From Alnus glutinosa (lineage: Eukaryota; Streptophyta; Magnoliopsida; Fagales; Betulaceae), in NCBI RefSeq assembly GCF_958979055.1, contig NC_084894.1:8066501-8130500 (forward strand): 64,000 nt of DNA, read 5' to 3'. The notes below the pieces were generated by a model that saw nothing but the letters and a program-made list of their open reading frames with translations, searched no databases and was not told the origin of the DNA. Numbering within the stretch: position 1 is the first letter of the stretch; each line of letters opens with the position of its first letter. Shown one piece after another: positions 12,885 through 24,653 of the stretch. A program made the position numbers and the translations under genes.

Positions 12885-15064
12885 ACTGTAGTTGAGCGGT
12901 GGCCTAGCTAGTGCCAGATCAAAATTGTTCTTCTTTTGAATCTGTCGGTGTGTAATTAGGTCTGGTTTTTAGATTTTTTGAACATTTTCAATGCTTTTTG
13001 TAAACTTTCAATCATAATCAGTTAAAAACTTTGTACAGTTAAACTTTTGTCCCGGTCTTCTCGTTGTCCATCGACCATCGCAAAGGGTTGGTTGGGATAT
13101 TCGATTTGGATTTACCCTTTTTGCTTCCGGTAATAATGCGAAGACAAACTACCAGACGTGTCTTCTTTTATATATTTCTTGCATATTTGGATTTTTTTTT
13201 TTTTTTTTTTTGGGGGGGGGGGGGGGTTTAATAAAAGCTGATTATTTATAAAATAGGAAAAGTATAAACCCTTCAAAATAATACTAAATTTGCAACATTA
13301 AAAACTTGTAGGTTAGGGTGAAATACAGAATTTGGTCAAGGTATATATCTAGTGTAAGGTCAAGTATATACTTTTTTTTTTACCTATTATTTTTTTTTAA
13401 TTCAAACCCGAAGGTAAATAGTTTTTAGAGTTTTGTTTTAACTTGGGTCCTTGGTGTATTTACCAGAACTTGAGAAAATACATTTTTTTTTTATATGACG
13501 AAGAACTTTTTTAAATAAAGTCAATTCGTATATCTACTCCTATCAGGTAAACTTCAAATCCGTGTAAAGGGTTCTCTCCATACGGAACGGGTAATACTCC
13601 GACTTCACCAGTGCGTTGCCCTAATAAATTATTTCACCAAAAGGGATTTAAATCTTAAATCTCGTGGGATTACCACAAAGACCAAAATTATTACCACTTG
13701 AGCCAATCCTTCGAGGGTTTACCTGAGAAAATTCATAGGGTGGTGGAGAGATTGAACAGCCCTAAAAAATCTAATGGGTAAACATTTCTCTAACATTAAT
13801 TGTGAATTTTAACTGCGAAATAAGGATTATAGGGATTCATTTAGCATGTTTCAGTAATTTATAAATGAAGAAATCGAGCTGGGCTTTGAGAAAAAACTAG
13901 TGGTAGGAACAGAGTCAAACACGGGTTTCGCATAAACAACGGACATCATGAGTTGAGCTACATGATATTTTAACGGAAAACGGGTTTTTCATGCTCTGCC
14001 CTTTATGGGTAAATGCCTAAAATAATGGGATTGTGAGGCTACCAAAAAGAAAGGTTCACAGGGCATAGTGACAATTTTTGATAAAATTCAAATTAGCGAC
14101 TGCTTATGTCTTGACACAATTTAAATTTGACACACAATATAAGTGTTGATAATTTTTTATACGATCCGTTAACCCGACACAAAAATAATATGTTATAGTT
14201 GAAAAATTTCACCCGTTTAATTAAATAGTCTTATCTAAACCCGACAAAATAACACGAATTGTCATCCCCATTTGATGCCTTGCAATTGCAAAGCTTGCAT
14301 GAATCGCCCATGAAAAAAAGCGGGTGAGAGAATAACTGGATGAGTGATATTTCCTAATAGAAAATTATATGGGTTGCATTTTGGGTTCATGTGTTTGATT
14401 TATATCGTGTCGAGCATCGGTATATAACTATATGTGTTAAGTCAAACCAACTTATTTAATTAAACTGGTAAAAATCTTAACCACTAACATGAATTGTTTA
14501 AATAAATGGGTGACATAATACAATCCGTTTAACCTATTTAATATAAATACCGTGTTAGGTTGACTCAAACATGACCAATTTCAACCCGTTTTGACTTGTT
14601 TAATATAAATTGGTTAAATTTATGACTTGGTTAACAGAATTTCATATCTTATCAGCATAAATTATATCAATTATAAACATTTACAATTATATTCATCACA
14701 ATCAATTTAATCATCAATATCTACTTATCCACAATTATAGTTAATAAACACAAACCAACTTCTCAACACAATATTTAATTAAAATAATATTACAGTCCAA
14801 TGAAGTTCATATATATATAAAAACAAACACATAATAATAAATAAAATAAGATTACATTCTAACAAATAACATGAAAAAATTTCATTACTAAGCATCAACA
14901 TTAATTATTAGTATAATGAGAAGTAGATAAAGTTGATTAATTACGGGTCGATCAAAAATTGACTCTTTTATTAATATGTATACCGAGTTTGATCTCAATC
15001 TTATTACACTAAATCTCATCTTACTAATTTCATATTATATTTATTCTGAATTTAAAAATCGTGT
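12885..15064. other. Intergenic region with homopolymers and old repeats
   Basis: 12885-13060 is the probable 3' UTR of the DUF7054 gene. A T20-G14 double homopolymer lies at 13192-13225. A SINE-like unit lies at about 13505-13725 (separate entry). From 14090 to 14640 there are repeated 'cccgttt', 'cccgacac' and 'gacaaaataacacgaattg' motifs typical of decayed non-autonomous hAT DNA, but no clean ends were found. Confidence 0.5.
13505..13725 (-). mobile_element. tRNA-derived SINE-like sequence
   Basis: Read on the minus strand the unit begins ggattggctcaagtggtaat. It contains TGGCTCAAGTGG, a good match to the Pol III A box, followed about 45 nt later by GATTTAAATCC, a degenerate B box, as in tRNA-derived SINE heads. 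The 3' end is not obvious and no TSD was found, so it may be an old or truncated copy. Confidence 0.45.
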
Positions 15065-15863
15065 CAAAATTTTCCAGCCTCTCAACCCTAAAAACAGGGT
15101 ATCATTATTGGGATTCGTCTCAAAGAAATCAAATATGTTCAACAAAAATTTAGTAGTTATGACCATAATTATTGTCTAATCACTTAACATAGTATATTAA
15201 TTGACAAATGCGTGAAAAATATAAAACGAAAAGGTGAAAAATATAAAGAAATCTCAAATATGCTGTTCATCTGACAAAATGCGATTTACTTTCTCAGTTT
15301 TAGCTCTTATTTTCTTTTCCTTTTCAAGGAAAATTGTTTTGGCGTAAATTGATTTTTAAATTTTTTTTTATTATTATTTTTTAAATAAAAGTTGCATATT
15401 TTATTAATCAAAAATCACAAGCGTAAAGTTTTTACATCACAAAGCATAAATCTCTACAAAATCAAAATTTTCCAGCCTCTCAACCCTAAAAACAGGGTAT
15501 CATTATTGGGATTCGTCTCAAAGAAATCAAATATGTTCAACAAAAATTTAGTAGTTATGACCATAATTATTGTCTAATCACTTAACATAGTATATTAATT
15601 GACAAATGCGTGAAAAATATAAAACGAAAAGGTGAAAAATATAAAGAAATCTCAAATATGCTGTTCATCTGACAAAATGCGATTTACTTTCTCAGTTTTA
15701 GCTCTTATTTTCTTTTCCTTTTCAAGGAAAATTGTTTTGGCGTAAATTGATTTTTAAATTTTTTATTATTATTATTTTTTAAATAAAAGTTGCATATTTT
15801 ATTAATCAAAAATCACAAGCGTAAAGTTTTTACATCACAAAGCATAAATCTCTACAAAATCAT
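15065..15863. repeat. Recent 398-bp tandem duplication
   Basis: The segment starting tcaaaattttccagcctctc at 15064 is repeated head to tail from 15462. The two copies are almost identical, differing mainly in a T/A-run near 15363 versus 15761. The unit carries no recognised gene; the short frame KNRVSLLGFVSKKSNMF occurs in both copies simply because of the duplication. The unit lacks TG/CA ends or a primer-binding site, so it is not an LTR pair. Confidence 0.9.
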
Positions 15864-16039
15864 AGACATATGCTATGCTATAAGGTTATAAAGTCATAGA
15901 TACAAACAAAATTCTTACAATAAAGTGTTTTTTATAACTTTGATCTTCCACTAACCCATGTACAAAAATAGTTACAAAGATAGACTAGATCTAAGACAAT
16001 GGTAGCAAAATATTCTATAAATTTTTATTTAAACGGGTC

Positions 16040-16134
16040 GTGAGAGATAATCTCTCACATTGAACTATCTAGGTAGTGAGAGATAACCTCTCATACTGAA
16101 CTATCCAGGCCGTGAGGGATATCCCTCACGGCCT
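16040..16134. repeat. Three palindromes repeated every 36 bp
   Basis: Palindromic cores GTGAGAGATAATCTCTCAC (16040-16058), GTGAGAGATAACCTCTCAT (16076-16094) and GTGAGGGATATCCCTCAC (16112-16129) start exactly 36 bp apart and are joined by a common spacer resembling attgaactatctagg. The third lies in a perfect 26-bp palindrome, 16109-16134, with half-site GGCCGTGAGGGAT. Function unknown; it could be a decayed transposon subterminal array or a protein-binding array. Confidence 0.85.
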
Positions 16135-18299
16135 AATTAACCTTCATCACATAGCTCGTCCATAAGGGGAAGCCAAAATTGTTGATTTGGTCGTAGAACA
16201 CTTGCAAGCAAAAGAAAAGACTAGAATTGAAGGGGAAGGATATGAGGGGGGGAGTAAAAAGGAAAAGGGAGATGAGGATGGAACATATTTGCTCCCTCTT
16301 CTCATATTTGTTTTCTGAGAGTTTTTTCTCTAGGGTCGACCGAGAGAGAGTTCTTCATTTTGCTTTTTTATTATATTTTAATGTTTGGCCCGATATAAAA
16401 TATTGGTTAACTTAAAAATATATTTAATTGACCGAAGAATATAACATTCACGAAGTGTAAAATGTCTTATGCTTCTCATATGCGTAAACCATTTTATACC
16501 GCTTTCTTACACCTCCGGACAAATAATTGTGAAAAGCTCCTTTATGGGGCCTACCTGCACGAGCAACCCGAACATCTATCAAGACAAGTCAGTCCTACAA
16601 GGGCCCTATTACAATTGTTTGCCAAAATTACAAACAATAATGGCGGGCAATTACACTAGATCTCAAACTCATATTCAAATGCCTTATATTCTCACTCTTT
16701 TTATTCCCAACTCTTTTATGTCATCTCTCTTTTCTTCACAGCTCCTCAAATTATATGGAAAATATACGATCGGTGTTAGTCAATCTGTGTATATTTTAAT
16801 GAAACCTAATTCTTAGGTAGATTGTTTTTAGTTATTTTATGTTAATATTAATTTGTACATTGTGAACCAAACTTTGATATTTATAAGTTAATATGATAAT
16901 ATTTGTTAAATTTTTTATACGAATATTCAGTTGAAATCATCTATCTCAACTGAAAACATTTTTCCAAACTGAAAACGTTTTACACGTAAAAACAAACAGG
17001 CAATAAATATCTAAATTTAGGTCAACGAAATAGATACAGCCAACGATCCATTAGTTGGATAAAGCCTAGATTCCTGGCACCAAAATGCTTTTGGAGGACA
17101 TTGACAACTATAATGCATTTCCCCTTAATCAAATGTCATTAATTAGCATGATAATGGTTGGTTTAGCTCTTTATTGTTGTCAAAATTTCTATAGTCTGAC
17201 CAACAAAAATATCACATTCGAATTCGATGGCACCTCTGCCCCACGCTCCAAGTCCAATCCATTATACTCAGTGGAGGGAGTCAATTTCTATTTGTGCCTT
17301 ATCACACATCACAATGAATATGGATAATTCCATGGCATAATTTAATGGCATGATGGCATATTTTATTGTTATTATTATTATTATTTTTTGTCCGGGGAGT
17401 TGGTTCAAAGCCTCTTAGAGAGACGGGGCCGACATGACTATAGCCTAATTTAATGCAATATTAGTGTATAGAGTTTGAGAAGAAAAAGACTAGAAAAATG
17501 CTATATACCATGTATTTATTTTTCTTTGCTGATGTGAGACTATCGATCTACTATTAGACTAACTCTTAATTCAAAAAGAGTAATGATTGAAACAATGTTT
17601 TTATCCTAATTGCATTCTCATAATGTTGATGTGACATTCTCAATTAATTTTTTCTTAATTTTTAATATTTTTTTAATAATGTCTAATTTAATAATTGATT
17701 GAGATTGTCACGTCAGCATCGTTTGATAGTTATAGGGTAAAAATATAGTTTACATTGTATTCTCTTGTAATTTTTCATTTTTTCTCCGTTGGTGTAATAT
17801 TTTTAATTAATCATTGATTTTTTATTTTTTATTTTAATTAAGATCGATCTAAATGTGGATTGGTAATACTATATCAATAAAAGTGAGATAAATTGGTAAT
17901 ATATAGTACTAATCATAAGATCAAACAATGAGCTCCATTGTTTAGGTCGATGGTCCTGGTTCTTGTACACACGTCGATTCAATTGATGTCGTTTGAATGA
18001 GGAAATGGTGTTTAGAACATCAATTTCCTTTTCATTGCAACACTTTCTTTTTCTTTTCTTTTTTTATAAAAAATAAAAATAAAAATTTTGCCCCCTTAAT
18101 CTGCAAATATCATAGCAATCTGTAAGGGCTTAGATTCTTACCATACCCAAAAAAACCATACCCCAAATGAGAGTTATGGAATGCTATTTTCTTCATTTGA
18201 AAAGCAGGATTGATATTTTAAATTTCTTAAATTTAGTATCTGTTATTAACATGATCATTAATAGCTTTCATTCGAGAGTTTTATATGTCTTAATTTTGA

Positions 18300-18960
18300 A
18301 AACATTGAGAGATTGCAGGTATAAGATGACAGGATTTGTTACATGCGAATCATGTGTGATAGAATAGTGACAGCATGCCGCTAGCTAGGAGGATGATCGG
18401 CAAGGAAATAATAAGGTTGGAGGGTTCATCGGTAGTGGAATCAGTTAGATCACTCCGACGCTCAAGTCAGTTTAGTGATGCATGAAGGACTTTTGGCAGA
18501 ATAATAATAGTGTCAATTAGGCTATCGTCCCTCACCCTTCTTTATAGGGTTTTAAGAATTCTTGCAATAGTTTGTTAGTGACGTAGATATTCATTCCCCA
18601 AGTTTGTTAGCTAGGGAGAGTGTATGGTGTGGCCGAATTGGTGTAGTAAGGAATTAGCTGCTGAGAGACGTATTTTGGTGAGGAATTCAAGTCTTTGATG
18701 AGCTGAATGGGCCGTAGGCCATCGAGCCCTCTAGGTCATAGTTGCGGATTGTCGACTTCTTCGGACCTTCGCTTATAGGTCGCCAGGCCTCTTGGCAAAT
18801 TCGATGGCTGGCATTTCAGTAGCTTGTTAGTAGTTGGACCCTCTAATAGTCTTCTAATTCCCTTTAATGATTTGAGATGGTAGTTATTTATGAAAATTTG
18901 TATTGCACGCCCATAAGTCGGACCCTTTTTATTTCCGCTATAAAAATGATTTACAAATTC
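18300..18960 (+). mobile_element. Possible LTR-retrotransposon fragment
   Basis: This stretch is more GC-balanced than its surroundings and reads like plant LTR sequence: gatcactccgacgctcaagt at about 18450, an aagacttttggcag-like block, and a pyrimidine-rich stretch followed by 'gtcggaccctttttattt' near 18917. No second LTR, PBS or TSD was found, so this is a solo or truncated LTR at best. Confidence 0.3.
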
Positions 18961-19479
18961 GATAAAGTCTTTTGCTTATTTATAAAAGCTAATATAGAAA
19001 TTTCCCTATAACTTTGGTGGTATCCTAGTAGCAAATGAATAGCAAATAGGGAAAAAAAAAAAAAAAAAACTAATCCTAACAACTATAATCATACCGATCT
19101 TAGATTATGTTTGGCATAGGATTTTGCAAGTTAAGTGCACGTTTTTTTTAACAGAATTGTAAAAATGTGTTTCATTTAAAAGTAGGTTTGAAAAAAATTA
19201 CGGTATGGTAGGCATATTTTTCAAGACAGAAATCAAACCATATATTTTGTAACTGCTAAACCAAACATACACGTGTACAAATTGAAAATTTGTAATATAA
19301 AAGAGGCTGTTATTTGATTGTTAATTCTGGAAATGAAAAGTTGTGACTCAGAAGTAGAATCAAGTTAGAAAAATCTATTAAAAAAAAAAAAAGAGTTAGA
19401 AAAGAGAAGAGTCCGAAATTAATCCAAAACCATTTCTTTGAGAATTCCACGAATGTTCGTCTGAAATGCCCAAAAACAT

Positions 19480-19684
19480 GCCCCGGCCCCTGGCCCGGGC
19501 CCAAACCAGTGAGACATTTTTCTCGCAGTAACAAACCCTAGGTCACGAAACGCCCATCGCCAACTCCTTTATAAAAGCCCATCAAACCCTCTCGTTTCCG
19601 CCTCTCAACACTTTCGCTCTCTCAAAGTCTCTTTCTCAAAACCCTCCCCAAACCCTAGCCTCATCGTCTCTCGCCCTCTAATCC
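19480..19684 (+). promoter_or_regulatory. HD2 gene core promoter and leader: TATA box, telo-boxes, site II-like motifs
   Basis: TATAAAA lies at 19570-19576. Telo-box motifs AAACCCTA are at 19533-19540 and 19650-19657 (the latter in the probable leader). GGGCCCAAACC near 19497 and AAGCCCAT at about 19576 resemble site II (TGGGCY) elements. Telo-box plus site II is a known promoter pairing of plant translation and nucleolar genes, which fits a nucleolar HD2 protein; regulation itself is inference. Confidence 0.6.
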
Positions 19685-22600
19685 ATGGAGTTTTGGGGTA
19701 AGCTCCTCTTCCTTCTCTCACTTCTTCTTACTTCATCATCATCATCCTTGTATTAGTGTTAGGGTTATTCACTTCTAGTTCATGCACTATAGTCAATCAC
19801 GGACTTTCAGTCTCTCATTCCTTGTACCTTCGTGCCTGTTTTTGTTTTTGGAATCAGATAGCGATTCTTTTCCTTTCTGTTTGTTTGTTCTTCTTGTGCA
19901 TTTGTCCTCTGGGACGTGTTTGTATATACGATATCTCTGCGTGTTGTTTTGCTCTTTAGAAAAATTGCAGAGTTTTTTATTTTTGAAACATGTCTTCTTT
20001 CCTTCTGTTTGGTTTACTCGAAATGGTAGAAACTATATTCTCTATGCTTGTTGCATGCCTGTCTCTTTTGTTTGTTGCGAAAAAAAACTACTACTCTCTT
20101 TTCTTCTGACTTCGTTATTTTATTTTTACTTTCTGTTACTGTAGTTTTAATGTCTTCTGGTTAGGTTTTCTTTCTGTATTTGTAAGTGTACTGATTTCTG
20201 TTTGTGTTGTTTTAGTGTTTGCCGCCTGGAGCAACCTTGTATGTTAATGGTTTTGAAAAAAGTTTTTTGTGTTTTGTTTTAAAATGAAGTTGAGAAGTGT
20301 TTTCAGTGGGGCTCATAATTTAAAAAATGTTATTTTGTGGGATTGGATAAAAAATTTGGACGTATTTTGCAATTTCAAAAAACAAATTTAATGATTATTT
20401 TGAGAATGGTGACATCTTATTTATCGGAAGTCATAAAAGTCAAATGTTGTGAAATTAACAGGGGTTTCTAAAACCGAAGGAATTGTTTTTTGAAATGTGT
20501 TTTGTGTGCCGAACATGTATTATTTATTAAATGTTCGGAGAAAAAGGTGTTTTTGGTTTTGTAAAGAGAAAAGACCTTTTCAAACGGTTACCAATCCAAG
20601 CCTTAATTTTTGTTGTAAAATGCTGGAAATTATTTTTGATTCTCTTTTTAGTTGGGTTGACAAAGAAAGTGAGAATATTAGCTGATGTTTTTAAAAACAT
20701 CTCTTTTCTCTTGTTAGTCTTGCCCTTTGTCAAAACAGAAAGCAGGGGACTCTATGTTAAAATTTATGTTTTTTGCATTTTTTTTTTCCTTCAAAACAAA
20801 ATCATTAATAAACAACCTAAAACACAAAATACTCCTAAAAACAAAACAAAAAAAATTCTCCTTTATGTTACACTAAAACACCTTTTCAAACTAAAAGCAA
20901 AAAACATGTTTCAAAACATATTAACTAACATACCTTTGTGGCCTGGCCTGTTTTTTCAAACTAAAACCACAAATAAAGATGAATTCCTATGGTTGTTTCA
21001 GTCTCTGTTTGTGTCTTGCGTTTAATGATTGTGACTTAGTCTAGGTCCTTCCCCCCCTCCCCAGCCATTTGGGGTTATATATTTTGATATGTATCTTTGT
21101 GGTTAACTGCATGTTCAGGTGTTCTCTTTGGAACTGTTAGATTTTTGGTTTCACTTGCTATAGTATTGTGAATTGTCTTTGAGTTGATCCTTATGCTTAT
21201 ATATGTTTATTCTCTTAAGATTATAGTTTTGATTTAGGGTTTGCTTTAGAAGCTATTTTTGCTGTCCTCTTGGAATGATAAATGTCATTCATGTTACTTT
21301 TCTATAAATGATTGAAATCTCGCTAGTTTATGTATTAACACGGTTGATTGTACTTCAAAAAAAAAATACTGTTGATTGTGAATGGTTCTGTTGGAATCTT
21401 GTTACTTGTTATTATGTCTGCTATGATAAAATTAAGCTCCCCCCTCTGCCTGTAATTGCTACTTACTATGTTCACAATCTTAATATCTTCAACTAATTTT
21501 TGAGGCTTTTGGTATCTATTCATTCAATTCATACTGTTTTGTGATTACTCTGGTAGTGTCTATTTAGTAACATCAATGGATAGACACTAGACAGATGTTG
21601 AATAGTCTTTCTGTGTGTTTTGTGAGTACTCTGTAGTACAGTGTCTATTTAGTAACATCAATGGATAGACATTAGACAGATGTTGAATAGTCTTTCTGTG
21701 TTAAGGTGTTGAAGTCAAGGCAGGACAGCCTCTAAAAGTAAAACCTGGGGATGATAAGCTCATACATCTTTCACAGGTAAGAATCATTGTTCTTGTGCTA
21801 TTGTTTGTGTTGGGTATTTTACAATACGTTCTGTCCAGTACTTTGCATGTTCTTGGAGTGTTTGAACTGCCACTTTTTTTTTTCCAGGCTTCTCTGGGTG
21901 AGTCTAAGAACAAGGGAAATGAATCCGTTCCCCTGTACTTGAAGTTTGGTGATCAGAAGCTTGTCTTGGGAACTCTTTCACAAGAGAAATTTCCTCAGCT
22001 ATCTTTTGATTTGGTTTTTGAGAAGGAGTTTGAGCTCTCTCACAGCTGGAAACAAGGGAGTGTCTTCTTTTGTGGTTACAGAGCTGATTCTCCTGAAGAA
22101 TATCCTTCACATTTTCCCTTCCTGTTCAGTAAATGATTCTTTTATAATTCTGGAATTGGGAAGAAGTTATACCAACTGTTTTGTTGTTTCATCTCTCGTC
22201 TCTTTTTCTTTTGCCTTATTTAGTAATAGATTTTCAGTGTGTTGAGCTCAACATGGTTGAATATAGCTTTTAAGTTTGTGTGATGGTAGACTGTCAAGTT
22301 GAAAAACTACCTGTATACTAGTTTATTTATTCAAATGATTATCCTTTAGAGTCTCATTTTTATTACTGAATCGCTAGACTTGAGAAATTTCCATGCATGC
22401 CTTTTCATATCGAGTCTAATGTATTAGTTTTGCTATTGAAATTTGCTCATGAGAGTAGAGTTGTTTAAGCTTCCAAATCATGCTAATGCCTGTTGGACAT
22501 GAAGGTATGGAGGCCCAACTATGTGCCTTTCTTTGATAGCGATTATTACCCGTAACAATTACTCGCTTACCACTTTTTCTAATCTGTTGTTTCCTTGACT

Positions 22601-24653
22601 TTCTGCTGTCTTGTCTGTGCCACGGAGGAGGATGATGATGGTGAGTATTACACTATTCTTCTTTCCTAACATCATGTCCACATTTGGTTGTCTAATTTTA
22701 GTATTTTAAAACTTGTACAGAATTTGATACTGATTCAGAGGATGAGGAGGAGATTTTGCCAGTGATCAACTCAGAGAATGGTGGGTGTGCTTGCATTTTA
22801 ACTTCTTTGGTTGAACTTTATTTGGAAATTTAATCCTTTTGACTGGTAAAAAATTTCAGGTAAGAAAGACGCAACAATTACAGCCAAAAGTATTGCTCCC
22901 AAGCCCGAGTCTTCTGAGAAGCAGGTTAAGCTTGTAGAACCAAGCAAAGATGATGAGGATGATGATTCTAGTGATGAGGTACTTGGGCTGTATATGAATA
23001 TGAAAGTCTCATATTTGCATTCTGTGCTTGTTATATTTTACACGAGGACCTATTAGAAATATCTATATCATCTGTCCATATCTGCCTTGTCTGAAATACA
23101 TTATTTAATGCTTATTCTCTAGGACACTTCCAAGCATATCATGTTTTAGAGTCTCCCTCGTGTTAATATAAGAAACATTCTGGGGCCTTCAATGTGTTGT
23201 GTTCTGGTTTCTGTCCATAGTGTGTCACCCCCTTCCCCCGAAACTCCTTATATTTGCTCTTTAAACTGTATGTACATAATAATGTACTATTCTTCCCTTT
23301 TCTGTTGGTGTTTATTGAAAACCATTTGATCAGTATTTAAATTTGCTTATCTTAATGTGGCAGGATATGGATAATGACAGTGATGAGGATGATGATGACT
23401 CTGAAATTGGTGATGATACTGATGATGACTCTGATGAGGAGCTTGAAGCAACACCTAAGAAGGTATTAAAATATTTACTGGATTCTGCACGATTTTCTTG
23501 TTATTTTTGAAAATTCTGGACATTGTAGGCATAGTATTTATTTTTAAATAATACTATTCTTACCATACTATTGGCTCTTAATGTTGTAGGCCGAACAGGG
23601 CAAGAAGAGGTCCTCCGACTCTGCCATAAAAACACCTGTTCCTGCTAAGAAGGCAAAACAAGCTACTCCTCAAAAGACAGGTGATCTTTTTTCTCTTCCA
23701 AGCATCTGTTTGCTTTATCAATGGTATCTAGATCTAATTGCATTTTATTTAACCGTAAACAAACGAGGCATGGTGAAGCCACGAGATACTGACTGTTTGT
23801 AAATAAGCAGTCCTCATAAGACTGGTGATATTCTTTATTTTTTATCTTCCTTTTGTAGTAGTGGTTGCTATATATTTCTAAGTTAAGAGAGCCCGTCATT
23901 TATTGAAGATATAAACTGAATCTGTTATTTAGTTTAGACTAAAATGCTATAAACTACATATTATCCCACAATTATTTTATGATGCTAACGTGGTAGTCTT
24001 ATCAAACCCGTGGACTAATCATTTACTAAAAAATATCCAAGGATTGGGTGGAATTGTCATATCAGCATTATTGGATAGTTATTGGATAAAAATGTGAAAA
24101 TATAACATTTTGTTGTAGTTTATTACTTGATTCTGAGTGTGGGTACGTGTCTCCTAATACTTATTAATTGTTTTATCTCTGATCACACATTATCTTCCTA
24201 AAAGGTTACATAGTTTAATGACTTTGAATATTACCTGGCTATAAATATATTGTCATAACTTGGAATCAAAGTTATAGTAAACTAAGCAAGAATTTTATTT
24301 GGCTGGATATTTTTTTGTTGTTGGAGAAAGCCTTTATTTTTTACTTGATTTGATACTTAGTTGGTTACATGTTGTAGATGGTAAGAAGGGTGTTCACACG
24401 GCAACTCCTCATCCATCCAAGCACGCTGGAAAGAATCCTGCCAACAGTGAAAATTCCAAGTCGCAGACCCCAAAATCGGGTGGCCAATTCTCCTGCAAGT
24501 CCTGCAGCAAGTATGTTTCTGTAGAAGAGCACTGGAAAATGTTTTCTATTTCTATTCCAAATTGGTGGACTGACATATTTTATTGTGTGTAGGACTTTCG
24601 GCTCAGAAGTTGGCCTTCAGTCTCACTCAAAGGCAAAGCATGGTGCCAATTAG
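19685..24653 (+). CDS. HDT1: Plant HD2-type histone deacetylase (HDT1/HD2A-like), ten exons
   Basis: Exons: 19685-19697, 21706-21776, 21888-22099, 22624-22640, 22721-22780, 22860-22978, 23364-23462, 23590-23680, 24378-24510, 24593-24653. Phases agree throughout, giving 291 aa. The protein starts MEFWGVEVKAGQPL, the hallmark HD2 N-terminus, which forms a nucleoplasmin-like domain (about 1-95). The two residues reported as essential in maize HD2, His25 and Asp69, are present. An acidic region follows (about 100-205; runs of D/E with interspersed S), then a Lys-rich nuclear-localisation region (KKRS, PAKKAKQ), then a C2H2 finger with C267, C270, H283, H288 (spacing 2-12-4). HD2 proteins are plant-specific, largely nucleolar chromatin regulators. 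Presence of the finger argues for the HDT1/HDT3 type rather than HDT2; the exact paralogue is not settled. Intron 3 is AT-AC (separate entry); the others are GT-AG. Confidence 0.93.
21539..21703 (+). repeat. About 82-85-bp tandem duplication at the 3' end of HD2 intron 1
   Basis: The segment around gtgtctatttagtaacatca occurs at 21556 and again at 21641, each followed by the same gatgttgaatagtctttctg tract. The second copy runs into the used acceptor (ctgtgttaag|gtg). The first copy reads ctgtgtgtttt and lacks the AG, so only the distal copy works as a splice acceptor in this model. Confidence 0.85.
22100..22623 (+). other. U12-type AT-AC intron (HD2 intron 3)
   Basis: The 5' end reads ATATCCTT (22100-22107), the exact U12 donor consensus. 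The branch-site consensus TTCCTTGAC is at 22591-22599, and the intron ends in CAC at 22623, 25 nt after the branch A. Only this pair keeps the frame: exon 3 ends in phase 2 (GAA GA|) and the 17-nt exon 4 starts G GAG GAG GAT. GT donors in this area are phase 1 and do not fit the AG acceptors available. Confidence 0.88.
23935..24115. repeat. Probable MITE in HD2 intron 8
   Basis: The block aaatgctataaactacatat ... gtgaaaatataacattttg shows weak inverted ends and belongs to a class of similar AT-rich blocks near 4080-4210, 17500-17770 and 47020-47250. Ends and TSD are not clear. Confidence 0.35.

Larger units (their letters stand above)
15864..19480. other. Intergenic region before the HD2 gene
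   Basis: No gene was supported. 16040-16134 holds a palindrome array and 18300-18960 an LTR-like segment (both listed separately). Segments at 17490-17770 and 19085-19290 are probable decayed MITEs; the latter has ends 'atgtttggcataggattttg' and 'ctaaaccaaacatac'. Short frames at 16227-16816 and 17085-17327 show no family resemblance. Confidence 0.5.

Noticed and set aside
16040-16134. A CRISPR-like array
   Set aside because: The repeats and spacers are both conserved, only three units exist, and this is a plant nuclear genome.
22099-22640. A normal GT-AG junction for HD2 intron 3 (donor ttca|gtaaat at about 22130, acceptor cggag|gag)
   Set aside because: The donor is phase 1 while the 13- or 10-nt exon after AG acceptors needs phase 0, so the frame breaks. 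The AT-AC pair fits both consensus and phase.
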